A stretch of 64,000 bases of DNA. Source: Kocuria sp. (GTDB lineage: Bacteria > Actinomycetota > Actinomycetes > Actinomycetales > Micrococcaceae). The notes under the pieces were generated by a model. It did not search any database, was not told the origin of the DNA, and saw nothing but the letters and a program-made list of their open reading frames with translations. Below, piece by piece: positions 1 to 9,142 of the stretch. The DNA lies in the NCBI GenBank assembly GCA_030454085.1, contig JAKDJD010000010.1, positions 12,414 through 76,413 on the forward strand, given 5' to 3'. Positions within the stretch are counted from its first letter, which is position 1; the number at the start of each line of letters is the position of its first letter. The translations under genes and the position numbers were made by a program.

Positions 1-246
1 GACACAGAGAACCTCAGTGTCAGGTCGTGGGTTGATGGTGAGTTGAAGCAGGACGGCTCCACGAGCGACATGATCTTCGGCGTCGCCGATCTGGTGTCCA
101 GGATTTCCGACGCCTTCACCCTGTTGCCCGGTGACGTCATCCTCACGGGCACCCCGGCGGGCGTTGGCCTCGTCGAGGATGGGCAGGAAGTCGAAGTTGA
201 GGTCGGCGGTATCGGCGCACTCGTCAACCGGATGCGGCGGGCCTGA
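1..246 (+). CDS. Fumarylacetoacetate hydrolase family protein, C-terminal part
   Basis: The frame is open from the first base, so only the last 81 residues are present. The stretch GSTSDMIFG, followed by [16 protein letters not shown], is the conserved C-terminal core of the FAH/HpcE superfamily, enzymes that hydrolyse or decarboxylate acylpyruvate-type substrates using a divalent metal. The metal-binding glutamates lie upstream, outside the window. The stop is 65 bases before gltX, the usual actinobacterial arrangement. The exact substrate cannot be told from this fragment. Confidence 0.85.
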   Translation, partial: DTENLSVRSWVDGELKQDGSTSDMIFGVADLVSRISDAFTLLPGDVILTGTPAGVGLVEDGQEVEVEVGGIGALVNRMRRA

Positions 247-311
247 AAGTACGACGGCGGGGCCACGCCCCGAACACCTCTGAGAACGAAAGCGATGAGT
301 ATCCAAGAATC

Positions 312-1829
312 ATGACAACCGAAGCCATTAAGCCGACGGTGAGCGAAGACCGTCCCGTGCGCGTACGCTTCTGCCCATCACCGACTGGCACACCCCACGT
401 GGGCATGGTCCGGACCGCGTTGTTCAATTGGGCCTATGCCCGGCACACCGGCGGGCGACTCGTGTTCCGCATCGAAGATACGGATGCGCAACGGGACTCC
501 GAGGAATCCTTCAACCAGGTTCTTGAGTCGTTGCGGTGGCTGGGGATCGAATGGGACGAGGGTGTCGGCGTCGGAGGACCTCACGAACCCTACCGGCAAT
601 CCGAGAGGGGTGAGATCTACCAGGACGTCATCTGCCGTTTGAAGGAGGCTGGCTACGTCTACGAGGACTTCTCGACACCCCAGGAAGTCGAAGAGCGCCA
701 TCGTGCCAAGGGGGAGGACCCGAAGCTCGGCTACGACAACTTCGACCGTGATCTCACCGACGAGCAGAAAGAAGGCTTCCGCGCCGAGGGGCGTGAACCC
801 GTCCTGCGTCTGCGTATGCCTGACGAGGACATCACGTTCGACGACGTCGTTCGTGGGGAGATCACGTTCAAGGCCGGGTCGGTCCCGGACTACGTGGTGG
901 TCCGGGCGAATGGCAATCCGCTGTACACGCTCGTCAACCCCGTGGACGACGCTCTGATGGGAATAACGCATGTGCTCCGCGGAGAGGACCTGTTGTCCTC
1001 AACTCCGCGTCAGATTGCCCTGTACAGGGCTTTGGTGGGTGTGGGGATCGCGGAATTCATCCCAGAATTCGGACACTTGCCGTACGTCATGGGCCAGGGG
1101 AACAAGAAGCTCTCCAAGCGGGACCCGGAATCGAACCTCTTCCTTCTGCGCGACGAGGGATTCATCAAGGAAGGGTTGCTCAACTATCTTTCCCTCTTGG
1201 GCTGGTCGCTTTCCGCGGACGAAGACATCTTTACCGTGGATCAATTGGTCGAGAATTTCGATGTTCACGATGTCCTCGCCAACCCCGCTCGGTTCGATGT
1301 CAAGAAGGCCGAAGCGATCAATGGTCAACACATTCGCATGCTCGATGTGGATGATTTCGAAGAACGTTTGTTGCCCTATTTGAGAGATGCCGGAATTGTC
1401 GACGAGGAACTCAGCGACAGGGAACGGCAGATCCTGCACGAGGCGGCCCCCTTGGTCCAGGAAAGGATGCAGCTTCTCGGTGAGGCACCCGGTCTCCTTG
1501 GATTCCTCTTCCGCGGGGACCAGGAGATCGTCATCGCGGACGATGCGCGGAAGCAACTGAAGGAATCCGCTCCGGACGTCCTGCGGGCCGCTCACGAGGC
1601 GCTGTCGCAGCTCGAGACCTGGGAGAGCGCGTCGATCGAGGAGTCGTTGCGTTCGGCCATTGTCGAGGGCCTGGAGATCAAGCCGCGCCTGGCCTTCGGC
1701 CCGGTTCGTATTGCTGTCTCCGGCGCACGGATTTCGCCGCCCCTTTTCGAATCGCTCGAAATCCTCGGCAGGGAGTCCTCGTTGCGTCGGATCGACGCCC
1801 TGATCCAGGACCTGGCAGACCGGTCCTGA
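312..1829 (+). CDS. gltX: Glutamyl-tRNA synthetase
   Basis: Cytoplasmic class I aminoacyl-tRNA synthetase of 505 residues, a normal length. The HIGH-type signature reads HVGM (residues 29-32, in [10 protein letters not shown]) and the KMSKS-type loop reads KLSKR near residue 268; both form the ATP site. Actinobacteria generally lack GlnRS, so this enzyme is expected to charge both tRNA-Glu and tRNA-Gln, with GatCAB then amidating Glu-tRNA-Gln; that is family knowledge, not visible here. Fittingly, the next two genes are tRNA-Gln and tRNA-Glu. The ATG at 312 places the HIGH motif at the usual distance from the N-terminus. Confidence 0.96.
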   Translation: MTTEAIKPTVSEDRPVRVRFCPSPTGTPHVGMVRTALFNWAYARHTGGRLVFRIEDTDAQRDSEESFNQVLESLRWLGIEWDEGVGVGGPHEPYRQSERGEIYQDVICRLKEAGYVYEDFSTPQEVEERHRAKGEDPKLGYDNFDRDLTDEQKEGFRAEGREPVLRLRMPDEDITFDDVVRGEITFKAGSVPDYVVVRANGNPLYTLVNPVDDALMGITHVLRGEDLLSSTPRQIALYRALVGVGIAEFIPEFGHLPYVMGQGNKKLSKRDPESNLFLLRDEGFIKEGLLNYLSLLGWSLSADEDIFTVDQLVENFDVHDVLANPARFDVKKAEAINGQHIRMLDVDDFEERLLPYLRDAGIVDEELSDRERQILHEAAPLVQERMQLLGEAPGLLGFLFRGDQEIVIADDARKQLKESAPDVLRAAHEALSQLETWESASIEESLRSAIVEGLEIKPRLAFGPVRIAVSGARISPPLFESLEILGRESSLRRIDALIQDLADRS

Positions 1830-1848
1830 GGTTCCGAGCAGGCCGCAA

Positions 1849-1888
1849 CCGGTCGCGCGTCTCTCCGCCGGAGTAGGGGCGCGACCGG
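1849..1888 (+). terminator. Hairpin after gltX, possible terminator
   Basis: A perfect 10-bp stem (1849-1858 with 1879-1888, arms CCGGTCGCGC/GCGCGACCGG) begins 20 bases after the gltX stop. It lacks a T-tract, as many actinobacterial terminators do. It would separate gltX from the tRNA genes. Confidence 0.5.
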
Positions 1889-1924
1889 CTCGCCTGAGGG
1901 TGGCCGAGACCACGTTGTGCGAGG

Positions 1925-1954
1925 TTGCGTGGGTCGGGTGGGGGGCTGTAGAGT
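1925..1954 (+). promoter_or_regulatory. Candidate promoter for the tRNA-Gln/tRNA-Glu genes
   Basis: TTGCGT (1925-1930) and TAGAGT (1949-1954) are 18 bases apart and lie about 50 bases before tRNA-Gln, after the gltX hairpin. The match to the SigA-type consensus is moderate. Confidence 0.45.
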
Positions 1955-2003
1955 ATTTACTCGTTGCGGAGATGAAGTCGAGAGGCTGAAACGCCGCAAA
2001 CAG

Positions 2004-2075
2004 TGGGATATGGTGTAATTGGCAACACAGCGGTTTCTGGTACCGTCGTTCTAGGTTCGAGTCCTGGTATCCCAG
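2004..2075 (+). tRNA. tRNA-Gln (anticodon CTG)
   Basis: The acceptor stem TGGGATA (2004-2010) pairs with TATCCCA (2068-2074); the discriminator is G2075. The anticodon loop TTCTGGT carries CTG at 2037-2039, and the T arm GGTTCGAGTCC is intact. The 3' CCA is not encoded. In this lineage it should first be charged with Glu by GltX and then transamidated. Confidence 0.95.
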
Positions 2076-2201
2076 CGAACATAGCTGTGATATAAAAATC
2101 ATGTGTTATGATTCACATCGGTCGATTTGGAAACAAACTCCAGAGTGTGTAAGATAAATCGAGCGGTCATGAGGAATATAATAATTCCGAAATGACATTC
2201 T

Positions 2202-2274
2202 GGCCCCATCGTATAGCGGCCTAGTACTCCGCCCTCTCACGGCGGCAACACCGGTTCGAATCCGGTTGGGGTCA
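2202..2274 (+). tRNA. tRNA-Glu (anticodon CTC)
   Basis: The acceptor stem GGCCCCA (2202-2208) pairs with TGGGGTC (2267-2273, one G-T pair); the discriminator is A2274. The anticodon CTC lies at 2236-2238 in the loop CTCTCAC. No CCA is encoded. It is about 125 bases after tRNA-Gln and is followed directly by a terminator, so both tRNAs probably share one transcript. Confidence 0.95.
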
Positions 2275-2280
2275 CAGGTC

Positions 2281-2317
2281 AAAGAACCCGGCACTGACGT
2301 GCCGGGTTCTTTTTTTA
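2281..2317 (+). terminator. Rho-independent terminator after tRNA-Glu
   Basis: A perfect 14-bp stem (2281-2294 with 2299-2312) has a TGAC loop and runs into a T-tract. It is one of the two clearest canonical terminators in the window. Confidence 0.92.
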
Positions 2318-2478
2318 TTGTCTGGTCGGGGCGCCAGCCTGATCATTCCTGGTTCTTGGCCGACGGGCGGGGTGAGGGATCGAGCAGGTGGCATGACTGA
2401 GTAACTAGGCGAGCCGCATGGCCGCTCCGGGCCCGAAGCCGCGCCGAGCCCTGTCGGTCCGGCACGGCACGGGCCTGA

Positions 2479-2517
2479 GGGATGATTGCCCTGCAGGGAT
2501 GATTGCCCTGCAGGGAT
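2479..2517. repeat. 17-bp tandem duplication with embedded palindromes
   Basis: The 17-bp unit GGGATGATTGCCCTGCA occurs at 2479-2495 and again at 2496-2512, followed by a further GGGAT. Each junction makes the perfect palindrome CCCTGCAGGG (2489-2498 and 2506-2515). It lies in the 255-base space between the tRNA terminator and the end of the IclR gene; no convincing gene is seen there. Confidence 0.85.
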
Positions 2518-2571
2518 CACGGCGTCGCAAAGAATCACCGGGGGAGGGTGTCTTCCCGGCCGACTGCAGAT

Positions 2572-3396
2572 CTACTGAGGAGCCCTGAGCGCTTCGGTCA
2601 GTTGGCGGGCGGCCTGGGCGACGACGTCGGAATGCAACCGTCCGGGCTGACGGGTCAGGCGCTCGATCGGTCCCGAGATGGAGACGGCCGCGATGACCTT
2701 CCCGGAGGGATTGCGCACGGGTGCCGACACCGACGCGATGCCGCGTTCGCGCTCACCGACCGACTGGGCCCAGCCCCGGCGTCGAACCGCGGAGAGCACC
2801 GTCGCAGAGAACCGTGCCTGCCGAAGGCCTTCAAGGAGGCGATTGTGATCCTCCCAGGCGATGAGCACCTGAGCCGCCGAACCGGCTTTCATGGACAGCT
2901 GAGTACCCACGGGAATGGTATCGCGCAGACCAATGGGACGTTCTGCCGACGCGACGCAAATGCGCCATTCGCCCTGGCGACGATAGACCTGAGAAGATTC
3001 GCCCGTCAGATTCCTGAGCTGATTGAGTACGGGGCCAGCCGCGGCAATCAGGCGGTCCTCACCCGCTGCGGAGGCCAATTCGCCGAGTCGGGGCCCGAGA
3101 ACGAACCTCCCCTGAACGTCTCGCGCAACCAGCCGATGGTGGGCGAGGGCAACAGCCAGACGATGCGCCGTGGGCCGTGCGAGGCCCGTGGCCTCAACCA
3201 GTTGCGACAGGCTGGCCGGACCGGCCTCGAGGCAGTCCAGAATATGGGTGGCCTTGTCCAGAACCCCGACGCCGCTGGGGCGGGCCCGGACGGACATGGG
3301 GTTCGCGGTCCCCATGCCACCGAGAATCTCGTCGCTACCAGACGCGGCCTCGACGGTGGCAGGAGTGGTATCGGAAAGTTCGCTCATACCCACCAT
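2572..3396 (-). CDS. IclR-family transcriptional regulator (LtbR/NdgR type)
   Basis: A 274-residue protein with an N-terminal winged helix-turn-helix (about residues 45-90; SLSQLVEATGLARPTAHRL) and a C-terminal IclR effector domain. It is divergent from leuCD with 101 bases between. That is the position of NdgR in Streptomyces and LtbR in Corynebacterium, IclR proteins known to control leuCD and other amino-acid genes, so control of leuCD here is a sound inference. The start is uncertain: ATG at 3396 has no good ribosome site but lies just after a -10-like GAGAAT and could be leaderless; ATG at 3387 is the alternative. The symbol is withheld because the call rests on position and family. Confidence 0.85.
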   Translation of the reverse strand: MVGMSELSDTTPATVEAASGSDEILGGMGTANPMSVRARPSGVGVLDKATHILDCLEAGPASLSQLVEATGLARPTAHRLAVALAHHRLVARDVQGRFVLGPRLGELASAAGEDRLIAAAGPVLNQLRNLTGESSQVYRRQGEWRICVASAERPIGLRDTIPVGTQLSMKAGSAAQVLIAWEDHNRLLEGLRQARFSATVLSAVRRRGWAQSVGERERGIASVSAPVRNPSGKVIAAVSISGPIERLTRQPGRLHSDVVAQAARQLTEALRAPQ

Positions 3397-3417
3397 AGTG
3401 AATTCTCAAATACTGGA

Positions 3418-3447
3418 ATGCAAGTCCACGTTCTGGAAGACCTGCAT
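3418..3447. promoter_or_regulatory. Inverted repeat in the regulator-leuC intergenic region, possible operator
   Basis: ATGCAAGTC (3418-3426) and GACCTGCAT (3439-3447) are inverted copies with one mismatch, separated by 12 bases, midway between the IclR start and leuC. The location suits an IclR-family operator, but I cannot match it to a known consensus. Confidence 0.35.
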
Positions 3448-3497
3448 GTTCGCGGGCAGAATGAGTTCCGCAAGCACACAGGAATTCGGAGGACAAC

Positions 3498-4925
3498 ATG
3501 ACGGATTCATCGGCCCGCCCCAGGACCCTGGCCGAGAAGGTTTGGGCCGACCATCGAGTCGTCGCGGGGCAGGATGGCAAACCCGATCTCATTTACATCG
3601 ACCTGCACCTCGTCCACGAGGTCACCTCACCCCAGGCATTCGAGGGGCTTCGCCTGGCCGGACGGCAGCTTCGCCGCCCGGACCTGACGATCGCGACGGA
3701 GGATCACAACACCCCGACGCAGGACATCTTTTCCCGCATTGCTGACGAGACCTCACGCCTGCAAATCGAAACCCTGCGCGCGAACGCCGAAGAATTCGGG
3801 GTCCGTATCCATTCGTTGGGAGACGAAGAGCAGGGGATCGTTCACGTGGTCGGCCCTCAGCTCGGTCTGACCCAGCCCGGCATGACCGTGGTGTGCGGCG
3901 ACTCCCACACGTCCACCCACGGCGCTTTCGGTGCCCTGGCCTTCGGTATCGGGACGAGCGAGGTCGAGCACGTCATGGCGACCCAGACTCTCTCGCTGGC
4001 GCCGTTCAAGACCATGGCCATCACGGTCAACGGCCACCTTCGACCCGGGGTCACGGCGAAGGACATCATTCTGGCCGTGATCGCCAAGATCGGCACGGGC
4101 GGCGGGCAGGGATATGTCCTCGAATACCGCGGAACCGCCATCGAAGAACTGTCGATGGAAGGGCGGATGACAATCTGCAATATGTCCATCGAGGCGGGTG
4201 CCCGGGCCGGCATGGTCGCTCCGGACCAGACCACGTTCGACTACGTCCGCGAGCGCCCTCACGCGCCACAGGGTGAGGACTGGGACCGGGCCGTCGAGTA
4301 CTGGGAATCCCTGCGCACGGATGAGGGAGCAACCTTCGACCGAGAAGTCATTATTGACGGGAATGAGCTTGAGCCGTTCGTGACTTGGGGTACGAATCCC
4401 GGCCAGGGCGTGCCCCTGTCGGAAAGCGTCCCCGATCCCGAAGACGCGGGCGACGAGGGGTCCAAGGCATCCGCCGCCAAGGCGTTGCAGTACATGGACC
4501 TCAAGGCCGGGACTCCGATGAAGGACATCGCGGTGGACACCGTGTTCCTGGGATCGTGCACCAACTCCCGCATCGAGGATCTGAGGGCCGCGGCCGAGAT
4601 TCTCAAAGGCCGGTCCAAGGCCGAGAACGTGCGCATGATGGTGGTTCCCGGATCGGCGCGAGTCCGTCTCCAGGCCGAGGAGGAGGGCCTGGACCAGGTC
4701 TTCAAGGAATTCGGCGCCGACTGGAGGTTCGCCGGATGCTCGATGTGCCTGGGGATGAACCCGGATCAGCTCGCTCCCGGTGAGCGGTGTGCGTCGACGT
4801 CCAACCGGAATTTCGAAGGCCGACAAGGCAAGGGCGGGCGCACGCATCTCGTGTCGCCCCTCGTGGCGGCCGCGACGGCCGTCAGAGGGACACTGAGCTC
4901 GCCCTCGGACCTGACCGACGCATAG
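3498..4925 (+). CDS. leuC: 3-isopropylmalate dehydratase, large subunit
   Basis: Aconitase-superfamily subunit (475 residues) that with LeuD isomerises 2-isopropylmalate to 3-isopropylmalate in leucine synthesis. The three ligands of the 4Fe-4S cluster are seen in GSCTNSR (around residue 354) and in CSMCLGM (around residue 415). The ATG at 3498 follows a GGAGGA ribosome site at 3488-3493. leuD begins 12 bases after the stop, so the two form an operon. Expression is probably set by the divergent IclR regulator. Confidence 0.96.
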   Translation: MTDSSARPRTLAEKVWADHRVVAGQDGKPDLIYIDLHLVHEVTSPQAFEGLRLAGRQLRRPDLTIATEDHNTPTQDIFSRIADETSRLQIETLRANAEEFGVRIHSLGDEEQGIVHVVGPQLGLTQPGMTVVCGDSHTSTHGAFGALAFGIGTSEVEHVMATQTLSLAPFKTMAITVNGHLRPGVTAKDIILAVIAKIGTGGGQGYVLEYRGTAIEELSMEGRMTICNMSIEAGARAGMVAPDQTTFDYVRERPHAPQGEDWDRAVEYWESLRTDEGATFDREVIIDGNELEPFVTWGTNPGQGVPLSESVPDPEDAGDEGSKASAAKALQYMDLKAGTPMKDIAVDTVFLGSCTNSRIEDLRAAAEILKGRSKAENVRMMVVPGSARVRLQAEEEGLDQVFKEFGADWRFAGCSMCLGMNPDQLAPGERCASTSNRNFEGRQGKGGRTHLVSPLVAAATAVRGTLSSPSDLTDA

Positions 4926-4937
4926 GAGGAGAACTCG

Positions 4938-5537
4938 ATGGAACCCATCACTACCCATACCGGCGTCGCCGCGCCGCTGCGCGCGTCGAACGTGGACACC
5001 GACCAGATCATCCCGGCCGTCTACCTCAAGCGCATCACCAAAACCGGTTTCGACGACGCCCTGTTCGCCGGGTGGCGCAAGGACCCCGAGTTCGTGCTCA
5101 ATCAGGAGCCCTATCGGAATGCCTCCGTGCTGGTTGCAGGGCCGGACTTCGGCACGGGATCCTCCCGTGAGCACGCCGTCTGGGCACTCAAGGATTATGG
5201 CTTCCGCGTGGTGCTCTCGCCCCGATTCGCTGATATCTTCCGAGGGAACTCCGGGAAGCAGGGGCTGGTGGCCGCGCAGGTGGATCAGCAGGATATCGAG
5301 TTGATCTGGAAGTCCATCGAGGAGAACCCGGGGATGGAAATCACCGTCGATCTTGAGGGGAGGACCGTGACCTGCGGGTCGCTCGTGGTGCCCTTCCAGA
5401 TCGATGAGTACACCCGGTGGCGGCTCATGGAAGGACTCGATGACATCTCCCTGACGCTTCATCAGGAGAGCGACATCACGGAGTTCGAACAGACGCGCCC
5501 CGAGTTCAAACCTCGTACGCTACCGGCGAAGTCCTGA
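4938..5537 (+). CDS. leuD: 3-isopropylmalate dehydratase, small subunit
   Basis: The 199-residue swivelling subunit of isopropylmalate isomerase. Family landmarks are [14 protein letters not shown] (residues 16-29) and [17 protein letters not shown]. The AGGAGGAG ribosome site lies directly upstream of ATG 4938. It works in a heterodimer with LeuC in the cytoplasm and is co-transcribed with it. Confidence 0.96.
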   Translation: MEPITTHTGVAAPLRASNVDTDQIIPAVYLKRITKTGFDDALFAGWRKDPEFVLNQEPYRNASVLVAGPDFGTGSSREHAVWALKDYGFRVVLSPRFADIFRGNSGKQGLVAAQVDQQDIELIWKSIEENPGMEITVDLEGRTVTCGSLVVPFQIDEYTRWRLMEGLDDISLTLHQESDITEFEQTRPEFKPRTLPAKS

Positions 5538-5603
5538 GCGGAGTACGTCAGCAGCAACGCTCGGCTCACGCTCACACCGTGCGTATGACGGGTCGGGACC
5601 ACC

Positions 5604-5615
5604 GATCACGTGATC
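5604..5615. promoter_or_regulatory. Perfect 12-bp palindrome upstream of murA
   Basis: GATCACGTGATC is a perfect palindrome, about 50 bases upstream of the candidate murA -35 box and downstream of leuD. It could be a regulator site; no regulator is proposed. Confidence 0.3.
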
Positions 5616-5666
5616 AACAGGCAGGGTCCGGTATCGTGTTCGCTGCACCGTTGAGGCAGCAGGAAT

Positions 5667-5695
5667 TTGACTGGCCGATGGTGCCGTAAAATAGT
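5667..5695 (+). promoter_or_regulatory. Candidate murA promoter
   Basis: TTGACT (5667-5672) and AATAGT (5690-5695) are separated by exactly 17 bases. Transcription should start near 5701-5703, which coincides with an in-frame ATG at 5702. Confidence 0.55.
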
Positions 5696-5773
5696 TCTAG
5701 AATGCGTGTCACTTGCGGACACGTCGGAATCACGGGGACCGATGAGGTCCAAAGACACGAAGATTGGAACTTT

Positions 5774-7105
5774 ATGATCGGCGCACTGCACATCGAAGGC
5801 GGCGAACCGCTCCGCGGAGAAGTAACGGTTCGCGGGGCCAAGAATCTTGTCCCCAAAGCCATGGTGGCCGCCTTGCTCGGTGCAACGCCGTCGGTGCTTC
5901 GCAGCGTTCCGGAGATCAAGGACGTCAACGTCGTCACGGATCTTCTGTCCCTCCACGGGGTAACGGTCGGCAAAGACCCGGAGAACGGCGATCTGAGCTT
6001 GGACCCCACGAATGTTTCCGTGGCCCGCCATGCGGACATCGATGCACATGCGGGGGACTCCCGCATCCCGATTCTGCTGTGCGGTCCGTTGCTTCACGCC
6101 ATCGGCGAAGCCTTCATCCCCGATCTCGGGGGTTGCAAGATTGGCGATCGGCCGATCGATTACCATCTGGAAGTTCTCAGGAACTTCGGTGCAGAGGTCA
6201 ACAAGCTTCCCTCGGGTATTCGCATGACGGCCCCGAAGGGACTCAAGGGTGCCAAGATCGACCTGCCGTACCCCTCGGTCGGGGCCACGGAGCAGGTACT
6301 CCTGACGGCGACTCGCGCCGAGGGCAATACCGAATTGCGCGGCGCGGCCACCGAGCCCGAGATCATGGATCTCATAGCGATCCTGCAGAAGATGGGCGCA
6401 ATCATCACGGTGCAGACCGACCGCGTGATCCATATCGAGGGTGTGCCCCACCTGAGCGGATACAACCACCGCGCCCTTCCGGATCGCATCGAGGCGGCTT
6501 CCTGGGGGTCCGCAGCGCTGGCGACCGGGGGCGACATCTTCGTTCGGGGCGCCCACCAATCGGACATGATGGCCTATCTCAATACCTTTCGGAAGATCGG
6601 CGGCGGACTGGACATCACCGACGAAGGGATTCGCTTCTACCACCCGGGCGGCAAGCTGAACTCGCTCATCGTCGAGACCAACGTGCATCCCGGGTTCATG
6701 ACCGACTGGCAGCAGCCGCTCGTCGTGGCCCTGACTCAGGCGGACGGCGTCTCCATCGTCCACGAAACCGTGTACGAGAACCGGTTCGGTTTCACGGGTG
6801 CTCTGAACCGGATGGGAGCGTCCATCCAGTTGCACCGTGAATGCCTCGGATCCGTGCCCTGCCGTTTCGGGCAGCGCAACTTTCTGCATTCCGCGGTGAT
6901 CTCCGGACCGACGCCGTTGCATGGTTCGGACATCAACATTCCCGACCTCCGCGGCGGCTTCAGCCACTTGATCGCCGCCCTGGCGGCCGAGGGCCAGTCG
7001 CACGTGACCGGCGTCGAACTGATCAACCGTGGGTACGAGCGGTTCGTGGAGAAGCTCGAGGGTCTCGGGGCCCAATTCGACCTCGAAACGATGGCGGCCA
7101 AATAA
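5774..7105 (+). CDS. murA: UDP-N-acetylglucosamine 1-carboxyvinyltransferase
   Basis: First committed step of peptidoglycan synthesis: transfers enolpyruvate from PEP to UDP-GlcNAc in the cytoplasm. The 443-residue EPSP-synthase-fold protein has the substrate loop GGCKIGDRP with catalytic Cys121, the residue alkylated by fosfomycin, and the N-terminal RGAKNLVPKAM. ATG 5774 matches the usual N-terminus (IGALHIEGGEPLRG) but has only a weak ribosome site. An in-frame ATG at 5702 sits at the predicted transcription start and would add 24 residues by leaderless initiation. plsC follows after 2 bases. Confidence 0.94.
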   Translation: MIGALHIEGGEPLRGEVTVRGAKNLVPKAMVAALLGATPSVLRSVPEIKDVNVVTDLLSLHGVTVGKDPENGDLSLDPTNVSVARHADIDAHAGDSRIPILLCGPLLHAIGEAFIPDLGGCKIGDRPIDYHLEVLRNFGAEVNKLPSGIRMTAPKGLKGAKIDLPYPSVGATEQVLLTATRAEGNTELRGAATEPEIMDLIAILQKMGAIITVQTDRVIHIEGVPHLSGYNHRALPDRIEAASWGSAALATGGDIFVRGAHQSDMMAYLNTFRKIGGGLDITDEGIRFYHPGGKLNSLIVETNVHPGFMTDWQQPLVVALTQADGVSIVHETVYENRFGFTGALNRMGASIQLHRECLGSVPCRFGQRNFLHSAVISGPTPLHGSDINIPDLRGGFSHLIAALAAEGQSHVTGVELINRGYERFVEKLEGLGAQFDLETMAAK

Positions 7106-7107
7106 GG

Positions 7108-7920
7108 ATGTCGACCGACGACCGCAAGTCACGGGGCACGTCGCGAAAAACCCGGCCGATCAGGACGACGACGCCCAGTAAGAGCGGCGACCGCCTCTTT
7201 CGCTGTGTCGCCTTCGGGGTGCGCCACGTCTTGGACCTCATGATGTCCAAGACGTGGACTGGCACCGAGAAGCTTCGGAGGGACGAGGGCTACATCGTCA
7301 TCGCGAACCACGTGACGGAGATCGACCCCACGTCCGTGGCGTACCCCGTGTACATGTCGGGAACGATTCCGCGGTTCCTGGCGAAGGAATCGCTGTTCCG
7401 CGTCCCCGTGCTCGGCACAGTGCTCAGCCGCACGGCGCAAATCCCCGTGTTTCGCGGGTCGATGGAAGCCAGGAAGTCCTTGGAGAGCGCACGCGCCGTG
7501 ATCGATGCCGGTGGTGCGGTTCTCATCTACCCCGAGGGGACACTGACCAAGGACCCCGACCTGTGGCCCATGACGGGTCGGACCGGAGCGGCCCGGCTGG
7601 CCATGGCCACCGGCGCGCCAGTAATTCCGGTGGCCCACTGGGGCGACCAGGAATTCCTGGCGCCGAAGGCGACGCGTCCCCGGCCATTCCCCCGGAAGCA
7701 CGTCCACGTGCTGGTCGGTGATCCGCTGGACCTGTCGGATCTGCGCGGTGAGGACCGCACGGACCACGTGAGCCAGCAGGCTCTGTCCGAAGCGACGGAT
7801 CGTATGATGGACGCACTGACATCGCTCGTCGAGCAATTGAGGGGCGAAAAGGCCCCGGACGGTCGGTGGGATCCTCGCTTGAAGCAGCGGGTGCCCAGAA
7901 CGCGAACGAACGAGAAATAA
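7108..7920 (+). CDS. plsC: 1-acyl-glycerol-3-phosphate acyltransferase (PlsC family)
   Basis: A 270-residue acyltransferase of the LPLAT family. The catalytic HX4D box is NHVTEIDP (about residue 68) and the phosphate-binding box is YPEGTLTKD (about residue 143). It likely acylates lysophosphatidate at the membrane face during phospholipid synthesis. The ATG lies 2 bases after the murA stop, within TAAGGATG, so the genes are translationally linked. The next gene, gpsA, supplies glycerol-3-phosphate for the same pathway. The first 35 residues are basic and low in complexity. Exact acyl specificity is not visible. Confidence 0.9.
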   Translation: MSTDDRKSRGTSRKTRPIRTTTPSKSGDRLFRCVAFGVRHVLDLMMSKTWTGTEKLRRDEGYIVIANHVTEIDPTSVAYPVYMSGTIPRFLAKESLFRVPVLGTVLSRTAQIPVFRGSMEARKSLESARAVIDAGGAVLIYPEGTLTKDPDLWPMTGRTGAARLAMATGAPVIPVAHWGDQEFLAPKATRPRPFPRKHVHVLVGDPLDLSDLRGEDRTDHVSQQALSEATDRMMDALTSLVEQLRGEKAPDGRWDPRLKQRVPRTRTNEK

Positions 7921-7976
7921 CGCGGATCCGGCCCACGGCGGCCGTACCGCAACGGCAATCGACCGGAAGGAACATC

Positions 7977-9089
7977 GTGAGCGAGACCGTTCGAGCCCCA
8001 ACAGTTCCCCCGACCGTTCCGACGCCGCGCAAGGTTGCGGTCCTCGGGGCGGGCAGCTGGGGGACCGCGTTCGCGAAGATCGCAGCTGACGCCGCCCGAG
8101 TGAGTGAGGACAGGGACCCTGCCTGGCAGGTCGTGCTCTGGGGGCGTGACGAATCGGCCATGAACCTCATGGCTGAAACCGGAACCAACGACCGGTATTT
8201 TCCCAATGTGCGTTTGCCCGGCAACCTCGGGTTCACCGCGAACCAGCGCGAGGCATTGACCGGCGCAGACGTGGTCGTGCTGGCACTGCCCGCGCAGGTG
8301 CTGCGTGACCAATTGGTGTCCGCCGCCGACGCCGTCCCCCAGGACGCTGTGCTCGTGTCCCTCGCCAAGGGGCTCGAACGTGGGACAGGGTTGCGCATGT
8401 CCGAAGTCATCGCCGAGGCATTGCCCGGGAGCCAAGGCCGGATCACCGTGCTTTCAGGGCCCAACCTGGCGCGAGAGATCATCCAGGAGCAACCTACGGC
8501 CTCGGTGGTGGCCTCGGTCTCAGAACCCTCTGCGGGCATGGTGAGTCGTGTCTGTGCGACACCGTACTTCCGCCCCTACACGTCGGCAGACGTGGTCGGC
8601 GTCGAGATCGGGGGCCTGGTCAAGAACGTCATCGCTCTGTGCGTCGGAATCTGCGAGGGGCGCGACTACGGAGACAATTCCAAGGCCTCCATCATGACCC
8701 GAGGTCTCGCGGAGACGACGCGGCTGGCGAGCGCTCTCGGAGGAAGGCCCGAGACCCTTGCCGGTCTGGCAGGGATGGGCGACCTAGTGGCGACCTGTTC
8801 TTCTCCCTTGTCACGCAACCACACGGCAGGTCGGCTCCTTGCGCTGGGACTCAGCGTGGACGAAGTCTCCGCACGCATGACGCAGACCGCCGAGGGCATC
8901 AAATCTGCCCCCGTGGTCAGAGACCTGGCGCGGCGCCACGGCGTCGAAATGCCGATCGTGGAAGCCGTGACCTCCGTGCTGGCCGCCGAGATCACCGTGG
9001 ACCAGCTTCAGCCGATGCTACTGGGGCGTCGGCTCAAGGCCGAGACCCCGCACGGCGGACCCGAAGGAACCAACGCTCCGGGCCAGTAG
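7977..9089 (+). CDS. gpsA: NAD(P)-dependent glycerol-3-phosphate dehydrogenase
   Basis: Makes sn-glycerol-3-phosphate from dihydroxyacetone phosphate for phospholipids. The dinucleotide-binding GAGSWGTAF begins at about residue 24, and SLAKGLE and GPNLAREI are further family motifs. The central NVIALCVGICEG and the GLAGMGDLVATCSS block mark the substrate domain. GTG 7977 is preceded by GGAAGGAAC, giving 370 residues with a short Pro/Thr-rich lead of about 18 residues before the Rossmann fold. An upstream in-frame start would overlap plsC and has no ribosome site. Confidence 0.95.
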   Translation: MSETVRAPTVPPTVPTPRKVAVLGAGSWGTAFAKIAADAARVSEDRDPAWQVVLWGRDESAMNLMAETGTNDRYFPNVRLPGNLGFTANQREALTGADVVVLALPAQVLRDQLVSAADAVPQDAVLVSLAKGLERGTGLRMSEVIAEALPGSQGRITVLSGPNLAREIIQEQPTASVVASVSEPSAGMVSRVCATPYFRPYTSADVVGVEIGGLVKNVIALCVGICEGRDYGDNSKASIMTRGLAETTRLASALGGRPETLAGLAGMGDLVATCSSPLSRNHTAGRLLALGLSVDEVSARMTQTAEGIKSAPVVRDLARRHGVEMPIVEAVTSVLAAEITVDQLQPMLLGRRLKAETPHGGPEGTNAPGQ

Positions 9090-9142
9090 TATGGCTCGAA
9101 ACTCCTGAGACCATCAGACCCCAAGACCTCGAGAGAGAGCCC

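Noticed and set aside
2272-2538. 88-codon frame on the minus strand beside the tRNA terminator
   Set aside because: Starts inside the tandem duplication, ends inside tRNA-Glu and has no ribosome site or family likeness.
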